From NCBI RefSeq assembly GCF_003286085.1, contig NW_020825339.1, positions 62,001-126,000 on the forward strand: 64,000 nucleotides of DNA, read 5' to 3'. Made by a program: the position numbers and the translations under genes. The DNA is from Drosophila persimilis. Its lineage: Eukaryota > Arthropoda > Insecta > Diptera > Drosophilidae. Positions 21,001 through 31,011 of this stretch are shown here, piece by piece (within the stretch, counting starts at the first letter, position 1; each line of letters begins with the position of its first letter). Below the pieces are notes generated by a model. The model was given only the letters and a program-made list of their open reading frames with translations. It did not search any database and was not told the origin of the DNA.

Positions 21001-21867
21001 CCTTTATAGGGAATTCGTTTGTTTCTCGTTACAATTGTTTTTGGTTTATACTTTTGTTCATTTAGAATTTGCCTTAAACATCTCTATGGTTATTTTTGTG
21101 GACGCACCTCATCCATTATGGTCCGGTCCGAGACGGTCGTGCCTATCCTGTCCAGCCAGACTCGGACCGTACCGCAGTGCCACCGCCGGCCGTTCTCAGC
21201 GCGCAAGCCCCTTAGGGCGGAGGGCGACGAGGTGGCGCCGCTCACGAGAGCGTGCTGCTTGTGCTTTACCATCTGATGGACTGATGGACCGTATTGTCCA
21301 TTGGCCATTGGCCGTGTTGGAAGTCGGCCTTGGCCTGACCCGGAGCTGGTGCTACCGATGCCCGTCTACCCACTGAAGGCTGGGTCGGGGACGGAGAGGA
21401 GGCGGTTCCGTGTGGCACGGGGCTGAGGTGGGGACCTGGCGCGTCGGCGATTACACGAACGGGACACACACACCAATGCATTTTGAAGTTTTTATATTTT
21501 TTTTTGTACGATTTTTTTTTCAGAGTTTTTGCAGTTGTCCTGATACATTATCTACTAGGTCACATTTAGGTTAGTCTTCCTTTTTTTTTTTGTTTTAGTG
21601 TATTTTTTTTTTTATGTATTCTTTTTTTTTGTTTTTTTTTTCATTGATATACTTTGGTCTGATATTCCTCCTTTGTCATTGCCAAGTCCTCTATGTTCGT
21701 TTTTAAACTCTATCTAAATTTTTTTTTAATTATTTGCTATTCATTTATTCTTTTCAATAATAAAAAAAATTACTAAAAAAATCTTTTTTTTTTCTCATGG
21801 ACACACATATCTATATACCCTTCCTTTTTTTTTTACTCTTTAAAATTTCATCAATATAAATTATTTT
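21001..21867. other. Unassigned GC-rich island and poly(T) stretches inside the mdg1-like element
   Basis: 21100-21480 is GC-rich (about 60 percent by eye) in an otherwise AT-rich element; short frames exist on both strands (for example 21308-21090 and 21481-21266) but I recognise none of them. 21490-21867 is rich in T runs of eight to ten. It occupies the place where capsid, protease and RT should be, so it is either a deletion scar with foreign filler or a diverged gag remnant. Confidence 0.4.
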
Positions 21868-22993
21868 TATACCCGATACTCAAAATGAGTATTGGGGTAT
21901 ATTAGATTTGTGGTAAAAGTGTATGTGTGTAACGTCCACAAGGAATCGTTTCCGACTCCATAAAGTATATATATTCTTGATCAGCATCAATAGCCGAGTC
22001 GATTGAGCCATGTCTGTCTGTCCGTCCGTCCGTCTGTCCGTCTGTCCGTCCGTCCGTCTGTCCGTCCCCTTCAGCGCCTAATGCTCAAAGACTATAAGAG
22101 CTAGAGCAACGATGTTTTGGATCCAGACTTCTGTGATATGTCACTGCTCCAAAAATATTTCAAAACTTTGCCCCGCCCACTTCCGCCCCTACAAAGGGCG
22201 AATATCTGTGGCTTCCACAATTTTAAAGATACAAGAAAACCAAAAACGCAGAATCGTAGAGAATGACCATATCTTTGAGACTGCAGAATCTGAATTGGAT
22301 CGTATTATTATTATAGCCAGCATCACGAAAACAATTTAATTTTTTCTCGCCCTGTCTCTCTCTAACACACACGTAGCATAGGCGGCTTTGCTTAGAGTAA
22401 AACATTAGCGCCTAGATCTCAGAGACTATAAAAGCTAGAGCAACCAAATTTGGTATCCACACTCCTAATATATCGGACCGAGACGAGTTTGTTTCAAAAT
22501 TTCGCCACACCCCCTTCCGCCTCCGCAAAGGATGCAGATCTGGGGATATTCATAGATCTCAGAGACTATTAAGGCTAGAGTAACCAAATTTGGTATCCGC
22601 ACTCCTGTTAGATCTCACTATAAAACGTATATCTCAAAATTTCGCCCCACCCCCTCCCGCCCACACAAAGGACGAAAATCTGTTGCATCCACAATATTGC
22701 AAATTCGAGTAAACTAAAAACGCAGAATCATAGAGAATGACCATATCTATCAGATTGCTGAATCTGGATCAGATCAGATTATTTTTATAGCGAAAGGAAA
22801 CAAATCAATTTGCACTGGCTACGCAGCGCCCGACGTCACGCTCAGACTGATTTTCTGTCTCTCTCGCACGCACTCTTTGTCGTGTCGATTAATATAAGCG
22901 GCGTCTGCCGGAGGAGAGCCATACTGACTTAGTATCGGGTATAACTGTAGAGTTGCGGTGTCCGCAGCAACTCACAACGTTCCCCCTCGTTTT
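21868..22993 (+). mobile_element. DINE D: full-length DINE-1-type element in the mdg1-like element
   Basis: TATACCCGATACTC start, CCCTCGTTT end after the 3' hairpin, 1126 bp, microsatellite at 22016-22070, and three internal modules. It is very similar to the array copies E1-E4. Host LTRs are nearly identical to each other, so this DINE inserted recently. Confidence 0.92.
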
Positions 22994-23950
22994 ATATATA
23001 TTTGATCAAAATGAAGGAAGAAAAAAAAATGTTAAGGGACATGTGATCGATTTACAGGTTTTTCATTATATAATTCAATATCGATCACATGGTTTTAGTA
23101 ATAGCCTAACAGAGGTTAGTATTTTCAAGTTGCACTTTAAGGGTGCTTCAACTCGAGATAGAATATTATAATTATTGGCAATATGAGGCATGGCATTTCT
23201 GCAGCTCAATTGCGTTACTTCGCACCAGTGCGAAGTTGTTTATTGATTTCCTTGATGCGCTCTTGGCAGCGTTGTCGGTCCTCTTCATTTGTATATGTTT
23301 TTTCCAGGTCCCGCTCCAGACGTCGTTGTTGAAGCAGCCGTTTGATCCGGCCGCCCCTCTTTGTTTTCTTCCTTGGGCGTTTTTCTTGTCGTGCCCTGTA
23401 CTCAGCTATTGTGAGTGGGCGTGGTCCATCGTTTGGATACACTTCTAATGCCTCTTGTAGGCTGAGTGCGTCCCTTTGCTCGGTAGGAGCAGCGTCGGCG
23501 AAGTCTGGTGCATTTTCTGCTGCTGGAGTGGTTGTGTTACTGTCCATCGACGGTGCAAGGGGCGGTCCTATGCCACTCGCACTTATATTATTGGTCCTTG
23601 CTGGGTCTGGTGGGGCCGGTGCTGGTCTTCGCACAGGTTTTTATATTGGGTGTACGCTCTTTGTAGCGCGGCTGTTATATCTCCTTGGGTATTATATATT
23701 CCTGGCCGCATTGTAGCCGCCAAATTTAAGGGTATAAATTATAATGCAACATGGGTTTGTGCGTAATATCGTCGGCAGTCGTGCATGGGTCTGGCGAAAC
23801 GGCTGGTTTGGCTTTCTGCTGGGTTTTTTTTTTTTTTCTTGGCACTTCTTTGTCTTTCAAAATTTTAACACTTTTTTTGAAAAAAATTTCTCTCTTTTTT
23901 TTTTTTTCTCAATCCTTAGATTGATCCATCGCGTAGGACATATCGAGTCC
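22994..23950 (-). pseudogene. gag: mdg1-like 5' ORF (Gag-region) remnant and leader
   Basis: Frame 23634-23215 (139 codons) contains PRPLTIAEYRARQEKR followed by a strongly basic run (RKKTKRGGRIKR) and a coiled-coil-like Glu/Arg/Gln segment. The first ORF of 412/blood-type elements has a similar basic region, which is my reason for the assignment. The rest of the capsid region is missing, and 23640-23950 is leader with T-rich stretches. Confidence 0.6.
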
Positions 23951-23964
23951 TGTCACGGTCGCCA
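23951..23964 (-). other. Primer binding site (tRNA-Arg type) of the mdg1-like element
   Basis: On the element strand TGGCGACCGTGACA follows the 5' LTR directly. This is the tRNA-Arg-complementary site used by mdg1 and 412 relatives. Confidence 0.85.
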
Positions 23965-24444
23965 TGTAAAATGAAATGTTCAAATCCTTTTTGTTGGATC
24001 GTTGGGGCTCAACCCTCCGATCTGTTTTATTGTGATTTCTCTTCTGTATTTTACAATTGTGGTTTGGGCTTTTGTAAGCCAAAAAGCCGCGGAGCTGCGC
24101 TGCCAGTGACGCCGGCAGCGGAGCGGCAGAACTATGTGTTCTTATCTCTTATATGTTAATATGTATATGCTCAGCGCTGTTGGCAGCGAGAGCGCGAGGG
24201 AAGATATATGTGTGTATGCATGTATATTAGTGCCGTCAAGTCATGGGAACATGCTGACGCTGCACTTGGGTCGCTCGAGGCATTCTTGAGTGAATCGTAA
24301 TACGATCACCCAGAATGTCTGGGACTTTATTGTTACGTAAACACTGAAACAAAGTGTTACAGTGTGTATTCTTTAAGTACCGTCGGTACAGTGGGTATTC
24401 GAAATAATGAATACTTTACTTTACTTTAATATGAGCATACTACA
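23965..24444 (-). repeat. 5' LTR of the mdg1-like element
   Basis: 480 bp, near-identical to 18163-18641; followed by the right-hand CTTT target duplication at 24445-24448. Confidence 0.93.
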
Positions 24445-24941
24445 CTTTGATAACTTGACACTTTATTGTACTTGTTAGTAGTTTAAATGAACTTATTTTA
24501 CTTCGTCGCCGATGTCTTCTCGTGAGTTCCGGGTACCGCGTCTGTACTCCGGACCGGGTCTCTGCGTAAGTTTTGGTACAACGACCGTACTGTCAGCCGG
24601 ATTTCTGCGTAAGCCGCTCTTTGGTTCTCGTCGCCGTCTTTTTATAGGCCCGTATTGCTGGGTCTGCGGGTTTGACAAATGCACTTCCGTGTCGGGGTGC
24701 ACTTTGCCGTTCTTGCGTCGACTTTCCTCAGTCGATGAACCCGGAAGACCGCACTCGGCCGATGGCTTGGCCTCGAGTGGGGAAAGTTCGCGTGACCTGA
24801 TGTCTTTGGTCATCGTTATGGAGTTGGTGCGTGTTGATCGTTGGTTGCTTACGAGGGGGGGCGTCGGTTGCGGGGTGTGGTGCGATGCTCTCATTATAAG
24901 TCGGGGGACGGATTGTATAGGAACCTTTTAGGTTGGTTACA
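24445..24941 (-). mobile_element. Osv-A 3' LTR, inner part
   Basis: Continues the LTR interrupted at 18162. It matches the 30500-31011 region (TGTCTTCTCGTGAGTTCCGGGT block) but diverges strongly toward its end, where it carries about 60 bp with no clear match in the other LTR before the shared GGTTACA-like end. Confidence 0.8.
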
Positions 24942-24959
24942 CCCTCCCCTTTCTTCCCC
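24942..24959 (-). other. Polypurine tract of Osv-A
   Basis: CCCTCCCCTTTCTTCCCC on the + strand, a purine run on the element strand adjoining the 3' LTR. Confidence 0.8.
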
Positions 24960-25308
24960 GGCGAGAGTTACGAGGACTCGTGGGTCGGGCTCTTGTGGTT
25001 TCTTCTGTGGTCTGCGTTGGGGTTTCCGCGTTATCTTCGTTACGTTACGTTACTTCTCTCGCTGGCGTCAGCGCTGTTCGATTAATTGGTGGTCGCGCGG
25101 TTCGCTGCGCTTGCATTCTCGGCGGTATTATGCCATCGGGCTCGTTTTTTTTTGCCGCTGCTGTCTTTTGGCTGGCTGTCCCGGGTTTTGCTGACTCAGC
25201 GGTGCCGTGGTTGGGGGGTCGTGTTGATGTCTCGTTTTCTTTCTTCATCGATGTCAGCATTCTCGACTAGGTCAGTGGGTTCTTCGGCCTCGTGATCGTG
25301 GAACTCTC
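24960..25308. other. Osv-A 3' non-coding region
   Basis: Between the integrase end and the polypurine tract. Contains a duplicated TTACGTTACGTTAC at about 25036-25050. Nothing else recognised. Confidence 0.5.
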
Positions 25309-26101
25309 TCAGGTCGTTGATATTTGCGGTTTTGTGCTTCCCGCTTTCGCAATGTTGTAATTTGGCGATGTTTGGCGATGAAAACTCTTGACCCGGTAGG
25401 GGCCGTCGAACTTAGGGGCTAGCTTTGCCGCAAAGCCCTCGGCGCCGTTTGAGAGGTGGTGTTGGCGTAGTAGTACCAACGATCCGACGGCGGGGCGCCA
25501 TAGTCGCCGGCGGAGGTTGTAATGTCCCCCTTGCTCTTGACTGGCTCTCTGGATGTTATTCCGGACGATGGCGAATACTCCTTTCAGCCTCGTCGCTTTC
25601 CCTGTCCCGGGCGTGACTTCGAGGGCGCCGGGGAGTCGGGGCTCTCTTCCGTGCAGAAGGAAGGCGGGGCTGACTCCGGTCGTCTCGGAGACGCCAATGT
25701 CATCTCGGGTAGGAGCTGGTCCCATGTATTCTGGTGGTCGTGGACGAACTGGGCGATCATCGTTTTCACAGTCCGGTTGGCTCTCTCCGTCGGGTTTTCT
25801 TGGGGGCAATACGGGGCTGTGTGTTGCAGCTCCACGCCTGCGCTTCGCATGAATTTTCCAAACGATCGGCTGGTGAACTGGGTTCCGTTGTCGCAGACGA
25901 ATAGTTTTGGCACGCCGAAGCTACACAGTATTCGTTCTCTGAAGGCTCGTTCGAGGTTTGCTGTTGTGCTTGCTTGGAGAAAGTGTCGAAGAATACCAGT
26001 AAGATGGTGTTCCCGTGCTTGGACCGTGGTAATGGTCCGACGAAGTCGGCACACAGGGTGGCGAAGGGTTCTTCGGCTTTACGTGTGAGCATCCTGCCCA
26101 C
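25309..26101 (-). pseudogene. pol: Osv-A integrase
   Basis: Core motifs in successive frames: ADFVGPLPRSKHGNT (first D), VCDNGTQFTSRSFGKF (second D) and NPTERANRTVKTMIAQ (E), then GVSPAFLLHGREPRLPG and the C-terminal FDGPYRVKSFH region. At least three frameshifts (near 26000, 25700 and 25590). The upstream HHCC finger is largely unrecognisable, although a CRRDGTCVSCQKF-like stretch is suggested near 26110-26150. Confidence 0.82.
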
Positions 26102-26136
26102 GGCCTTGCGTTGCGCGGCTTTGAACTTCTGACAGC

Positions 26137-26574
26137 TTACGCACGTACCGTCGCACGTCTCTGTGTAGTCCTGGCCAGTAGTATCGTTGTGTTGTCCTCA
26201 GGACGGTTTTCCGGACGCCAACGGCCAACGGCCAACGGCAGGACCGTTGGTTCGTCATGGCGTTCGCGGAGTACTCTCGTCCGGCCGTTTTTAGGCACGC
26301 ATAGTTTCCACGGTATGTGGTCGTCGTCGTCGGCTCCGTGTCCTAGATAGCGGTATAGCTGCCCGTTTTCGTGCGTGTAGTCCGGGTACTTCTGGGGTTC
26401 GTCTTGGACTTGTTGGATCCTTTGCTTCAGCCAGGTGCATGCTGTGTCGTCTTCCTCGATGCGGGAGAGGGTCTCCAATAGTTGTCTTGACAGTGCGTCC
26501 GCGACTACGTTCTGGTTGCCGGCCCGATAATGCACAGCAATACCAATGCTGTAGTTCGAGCGCCCATCTTGCTA
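26137..26574 (-). pseudogene. pol: Osv-A RNase H end and integrase N-terminal linker
   Basis: Contains HYRAGNQNVVADALSRQLL, the end of an RNase H domain, then the linker up to the integrase. Most of the RNase H is deleted: the frame of the RT runs from KDLRPPTN straight into ITDHLALKRLN, so the catalytic centre of RNase H is gone. Confidence 0.75.
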
Positions 26575-27510
26575 CTACTCGAGGATATTCAGCCGCTTTA
26601 GTGCGAGATGATCGGTTATGACGTCGAATCGTAGTAGCATCGTAGTTTTCGAATCGCCCAGATGACGGCGATTGGTCGGCGGCCTCAGATCCTTTACGGC
26701 TGCGATTTTGTCGGGGTCCGTGTGGATACCTTCTTCGCTGATTATGTGGCCCAGGTATTTTATCCGGCGTTGGAAGAAGGCACACTTGTCCGTGTTGACC
26801 CGTAGGTTTGCCTTCCGCAGTCGTGCGAAAACTTCTTTCACGTTGTTCAGGTGTTCCTGGAAGCTTTTCCCGATGATGACGATGTCGTCGAGATATGCGA
26901 ACGCGAATGGTTCCATGTCTGCGCCGATAACGGCGTCGAGGGTCCGTTGAAACGTGGCTCCCGCGGAGTGTAAACCGAAAGGCATTACTTTCCATTAGTA
27001 TAATCCTCGGCCGGGTATCATGAATGCTGTGGCTTCCCGGCTGTCGCGGGCCATTGGTATCTGCCAATACCCGTTTTTCAGGTCTAGGGTCGTGATGAAG
27101 TGGGCATTTCGGAGTCGATCTAGTATGTAGTTGATCCTGGGTAGCGGGTACGCGTCCGGGATAGAACGCTCGTTTAGCTGCCGATAATCTACAAACATGC
27201 GCCATATCCCGTCCTTTTTGCGGACCAGGACGATTGGCGCGCTGTGGGGGCTCCGGGACGGTTCGATTAGGTCCTCAGCTATCAGTTGGTCGACCTGTTC
27301 ATCGATGATCCGCCGCATGACTGGATTTTTCGGGTAGTACCGCTGTTTTATGAGTCGGTTGTCTCTCATGACGATGGTGTGTTCTGTTAGATCCGTCGTC
27401 CCTCGGAGGCCTGCGAGTGTCGGCAGTTCTTCGTCTAGAAATTCCTGTATTCTCGGCGCGATGTCGGGAGGCCATGGGTCGGAGATTCGTTCCGAATCAT
27501 CCTCCGGTGG
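26575..27510 (-). pseudogene. pol: Osv-A reverse transcriptase
   Basis: RT fingers and palm with HSAPIVLVRKKDGIWRMFVDYRQLN, ITTLDLKNGYWQI (first catalytic D), an in-frame stop at 26995 just before the MPFGLHSAGATFQ block, and FAYLDDIVIIG (catalytic YLDD). The thumb follows. Apart from the stop at 26995 the domain is well preserved. Confidence 0.88.
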
Positions 27511-28433
27511 TTCGTCGATTCCAGGGTCGCAAGTGTAGTCGGGGTTCTCGGGGAGGATCGTTGTGTCGAATGCGCTTGGTGGTTCGACTTCGCGAGTGTA
27601 TTCGCTTATGCCGGCGACGACGGCGGGTGCGTCGCTCAGGGGTGGGGTGCTCGTGTGTGTCCTGGGGGGTGCTTGCGCGACGTTGTACTCAGCGTGATGT
27701 ACGAACGTGCGGGTCTCGATGCTAGCGTTTGACCAACGGCTAGTTTGGGCGATGAAGGTTACCGACATGGCTCCAGGCGTGGTGCTGGGCCGCATGCCGG
27801 CGCCGTACGAGGTGTTGCCCGGGCGGCGTTCCATGATGTCGGTGACGATCGATGGTGTGTCGGCTCCAGGTGCGGCGGGGTTCCGATTGATGCCTCGTGC
27901 GGCGGTGATCGCCCCTCCCGGTTCTTGCCTGAGAGGACGCGGGAGTAGCGGGTCGGTCGGTGTCGTGGGGGTAGTTTTCGCGTCGAGGGCGGTGTCGACG
28001 CGTTCGTGGGCCAGGGTGGCGGTCGGAGGTGGTACCTCGAGCGCCTGGTTGCTGCGTGGCGGCTGTCGTTGCTGGGGCCGGGTTGTCTTCTGGAGGGGCG
28101 TCCTTGGTTCCTTTCCTTTCGTTGGTGGAACCGTGTCGGTGCCCTCGGGAGACCGGCTCGCTTTCTTCGTTGCTTTGCTTGGTTTTGGGTTTCTCGGAGT
28201 GGGCCTGGGTTCTGTGTTCTTCGTTCCTTGTGCTCGTGTCTCGTGTCGTGGCGGGGGATTCGTTGGCGGCGGGGGTCTCAAGTTCTTGGGTCCGTGGGCG
28301 TGTACTTGGCTGGCGGTGATCGTCGGCGGGTTTGGGAGGGGGCGTTGGGAGCCTTGGAAATGGAGGCGTGTGGTGCACCATTGTATTGTGGTTTCGATGG
28401 CGCACAGGAAGTCCATCCCTATGATGGCTTGCT
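27511..28433 (-). pseudogene. pol: Osv-A protease-RT spacer (Pro/Thr/Arg-rich)
   Basis: About 300 codons of low-complexity Pro/Thr/Arg/Ala sequence in frame with the RT, between the protease flap motif (IIGMDFLCAIE at about 28430) and the RT. Osv-B has a corresponding spacer made of tandem repeats. No domain recognised. The 260-codon frame on the + strand here is a shadow. Confidence 0.7.
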
Positions 28434-28708
28434 CTAGCATGTTGGGAAGCACCAAGAGCGGCACCTGTACCTCTTGCTCGTCTGTTTGACGCGCGCTAGC
28501 AAGATCTGAGTTATCTCGCGTGCTGAGCCGTCGGCTAGGCGTATCGGTATGCGAGCGTCGCGCAGGTCGTTGTCGTGGCCGAGTTGGCGGGCGAGGTCGG
28601 CGTTGATAAAACTTCGGGACGCCCCGGTGTCGACCGTGGCTTCCGTGCGCCGTCCTCCGATGGTCACTCTCGCCACTATCCGGCCGTCGTGTACTTGTAG
28701 CGGGTTTC
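28434..28708 (-). pseudogene. pol: Osv-A aspartic protease
   Basis: The active-site motif VDTGASRSFINADL is present, with the second conserved box in a neighbouring frame (IIGMDFL, frame ending 26995). A frameshift near 28490 separates them. It matures the Gag-Pol polyprotein in intact relatives. Confidence 0.8.
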
Positions 28709-29955
28709 TTAGTTGGTTGTCTGAGGAAGTGTCGTGCCCGGCTGTTCCCGTGTCAGCTGGGGACGCGAGTCGTTTCCCGATGGGTCCTGGCGGCAACAGC
28801 CCACGGTGCGTGTTCCGCGCTTGCCGCATTCCCAACAGAAGAGGATCGATGGGTTGGTGCAGTCGCGAGATACATGTCCCGCTTCTCCGCAGCGTCGACA
28901 GGCTGCGAGCGGGTTGGCGATGGGGGTGGTGTTCATTCGATGTGTCGCTTCCTGTGCTGAAGCGCCGGCTTGGTGCGGCTTCCTTGCGGGTTCCGAGGTG
29001 TTCCAGTGGGGCTTTCGGAATTGGGCCCGATTCGTCCCGCTTTCGTTTTGTTGTGCCGTTGGCCGCGTGTACCTGGGTGGTTGTCGAGGGGGGATGAGGA
29101 TCGCTGGTACGTTTCGTTCCTGGATGCTCTCGAACGTCAGACTTCTCAGTTCGTGTCTTCGCACGTACAGCTGGTACGCCGGGAGGGTGTTGTCATAGAT
29201 CCGGTTAAGTTCTTTGGCTTCGTCGTACCCGGCGTGGTGTATGAGCAACCGGAGCTCGATGACGAAGTCCTTGAACGGTTCGCCCACCGCTTGTTTGCGG
29301 TCCCTGATTTGGTCTTCCAATTGCTTGAAGTACCGGGGAGGCAGGAAAAAGGCTAGGAATTCCTGGCGGAAATCGGCCCATGAGGCGCTCTGGAGTCGGC
29401 TGGTGCGGAACCAACGGTTGGCTCGGTCGGTGAGGAGCTCTGCCATGGCTCGCGGCAGGTAGTTCATGTCTACCCCGTACGAGAGGGCACGCTATTCCAG
29501 TAGTTCGACGAACGACAGTGGGTCATCCTGCCTGTCGAACTGGATTCCCCACTTTCCGATCCGTTCCGCCATTCGGTAGATCTTCGGCGGTTATCGATGT
29601 CGGTGAGGTGCTGGCTTTGCCTTCCATGATTCCTGGAACTTTTAGGCTGAGTTTGGGAGTCCGTCTTCCGCTTCTCTGTTGGTGCTGAGGTGTCGGGCTG
29701 GGGCGATCTGGCGTACTGCCGCTCGAGCTCCGCCAACCTGACCCAGTCATCGTGTTCGAGGGGCCCGCCGACTAGTTCGGCGAAACTCCTCCGCAAATCT
29801 TCCACGTTCCCCTCGCGGCTGAATCCGAATTCGTCCGCGAAGGACTCCAGCTCCTCTCGGCGACGTTTGTGTATCCAGCCGGCACTCACCCCTGGGTTGG
29901 CGACGAATTCTCCAGGGTAATACCCGCTGGCCTGTTCCTCTGTGTGGGATTCCAT
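28709..29955 (-). pseudogene. gag: Osv-A gag
   Basis: Start at 29955 (MESHTEEQ). N-terminal HKRRREELESFADEFGF motif, then a frameshift near 29540-29600, then a capsid frame 29467-28709 with NRWFRTSRLQSASWADFRQE and FFLPPRYFKQLEDQI, and two zinc knuckles: CRRCGEAGHVSRDC and CWECGKRGTRTVGCC. Close in layout to Osv-B gag. Packages the genomic RNA in intact elements. Dead because of the frameshift. Confidence 0.85.
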
Positions 29956-30234
29956 CGCTCCGATCGTTACTTGAGTTGGCTGTTTCGCTGGGCTTGCGCT
30001 TTTCCTTCACTAGGGCACTGTGTCGAGCTTCGCGGCTGACGCTTCGAATTTCTTCTCGGGGTGACGGCACTGTTCGCGTTTCTCTGTCGCTGTGTCGCGC
30101 TTTCGTCTGCTCGTTGCGCAACTCTCGCCGTTGATATTGCGCGAGGTCGGGGTTTTCTTTGGGTTGTTCTCTTGTGTTCTAGCTCTAGCGGCCGTGGGGT
30201 TTTATTCCACAAACCCTCGATGACGTTCCCTCAG

Positions 30235-30252
30235 GTCCCTGCTCGGGCGCCA
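30235..30252 (-). other. Primer binding site (tRNA-Lys type) of Osv-A
   Basis: On the element strand the 18 bases read TGGCGCCCGAGCAGGGAC, two bases downstream of the LTR end. Identical to the Osv-B site at 45750-45767. Osvaldo-type elements are known to use a tRNA-Lys primer. Confidence 0.88.
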
Positions 30253-30254
30253 CT

Positions 30255-31011
30255 TGTGATGGCTCTATTTCAGGCTGAGGTAAGCTCAGTCCCGTCCAGG
30301 GGTCAATCCACAAGAAATTTGTAGAAATGTGATGGAACCTTAAGGGCGGTGTCAGGGGGCGGCCTGTCGTAGAGAGGTGGATCGGGGCTTGGGCGGGCGT
30401 TGCTAGCGTTGTGTATATGAAACGACCGTGTGGGCTCGGGGCGGGGAGACGTCGGTGCCTCGGCTGATTGGGGTGAACTTACGCAATCGGGTGTTTTTAC
30501 TTTGCAAATTTGACACTATTGTATTTCTTAGCGGTTTAAATTACTTATTTTTAATTGGGCGCCGATGTCTTCTCGTGAGTTCCGGGTACCGCGTCTGTAC
30601 TCCGGACTGGGTCTCTGCGTAAGTTTTGGTACAACGACCGTACTGTGAGCTGGATTTCTGCGTAAGCTCCCTTTTTGGTTTCGGTTGGCGTCTATTTATA
30701 CGCCAATACTGCTGTATCAGCGGGTTCAAAAGTGCACTTCCGCGTCGGGGTGCACTTCGCCGTTTTAGCGATCGTGGGTTGACCTGGTTCTGTCTCTTCG
30801 CGTTTTTGGCGAGCTGGCGGGTTTGCCGTTGGGTGCTTGTCGTAGGCTTCCGCGGTGTCATCTTTTTGTAGTCGATGAACCCGGAAGACTGCGCCTGGCC
30901 GGTTGCTTGGTCTGGAGTGGGGGAAGTCCGCGTGACCTGGTGTGTTTGGTTAGCGTTATGAAGACGGCGCGTGTCAGTCGGTGACTATGTGTGGAGGGGG
31001 TGTTCGTTACA
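30255..31011 (-). repeat. 5' LTR of Osv-A
   Basis: 757 bp, TGTGATGG at one end and CGTTACA at the other. The last 255 bases are repeated at 37897-38151 as part of the 7.1-kb tandem duplication. It is clearly diverged from the other LTR, so the insertion is old or the two ends have different histories. Confidence 0.85.

Larger units (their letters stand above)
18163..24444 (-). mobile_element. mdg1/412/blood-like LTR retrotransposon, internally deleted, containing DINE D
   Basis: Two LTRs of about 480 bp starting TGTAAAATG and ending TACTACA, a 4-bp CTTT target duplication, a polypurine tract next to the 3' LTR and a tRNA-Arg-type primer site next to the 5' LTR define a complete insertion. 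Without DINE D the length is about 5.2 kb, short for the group (usually over 7 kb). A 5' ORF, RNase H and integrase are recognisable, but capsid, protease and most of the RT are absent. It is inserted in the Osv-A LTR. Confidence 0.92.
24942..30254 (-). mobile_element. Osv-A: Osvaldo-like LTR retrotransposon, internal region
   Basis: Bounded by the polypurine tract on one side and a tRNA-Lys-type primer site at 30235-30252 on the other. Element-strand order is gag, protease, a long Pro/Thr-rich spacer, RT, remnants of RNase H, integrase. The integrase and gag resemble Osv-B at 44937-50609 at protein level but the two are different families. Many frameshifts and a deletion in RNase H. It is inserted in Jockey-clade copy J2 at the position now marked by 31012. 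Confidence 0.85.

Noticed and set aside
27707..28489. 260-codon open frame on the + strand in Osv-A
   Set aside because: It lies opposite the Pro/Thr/Arg-rich spacer of pol and is a GC-rich shadow.
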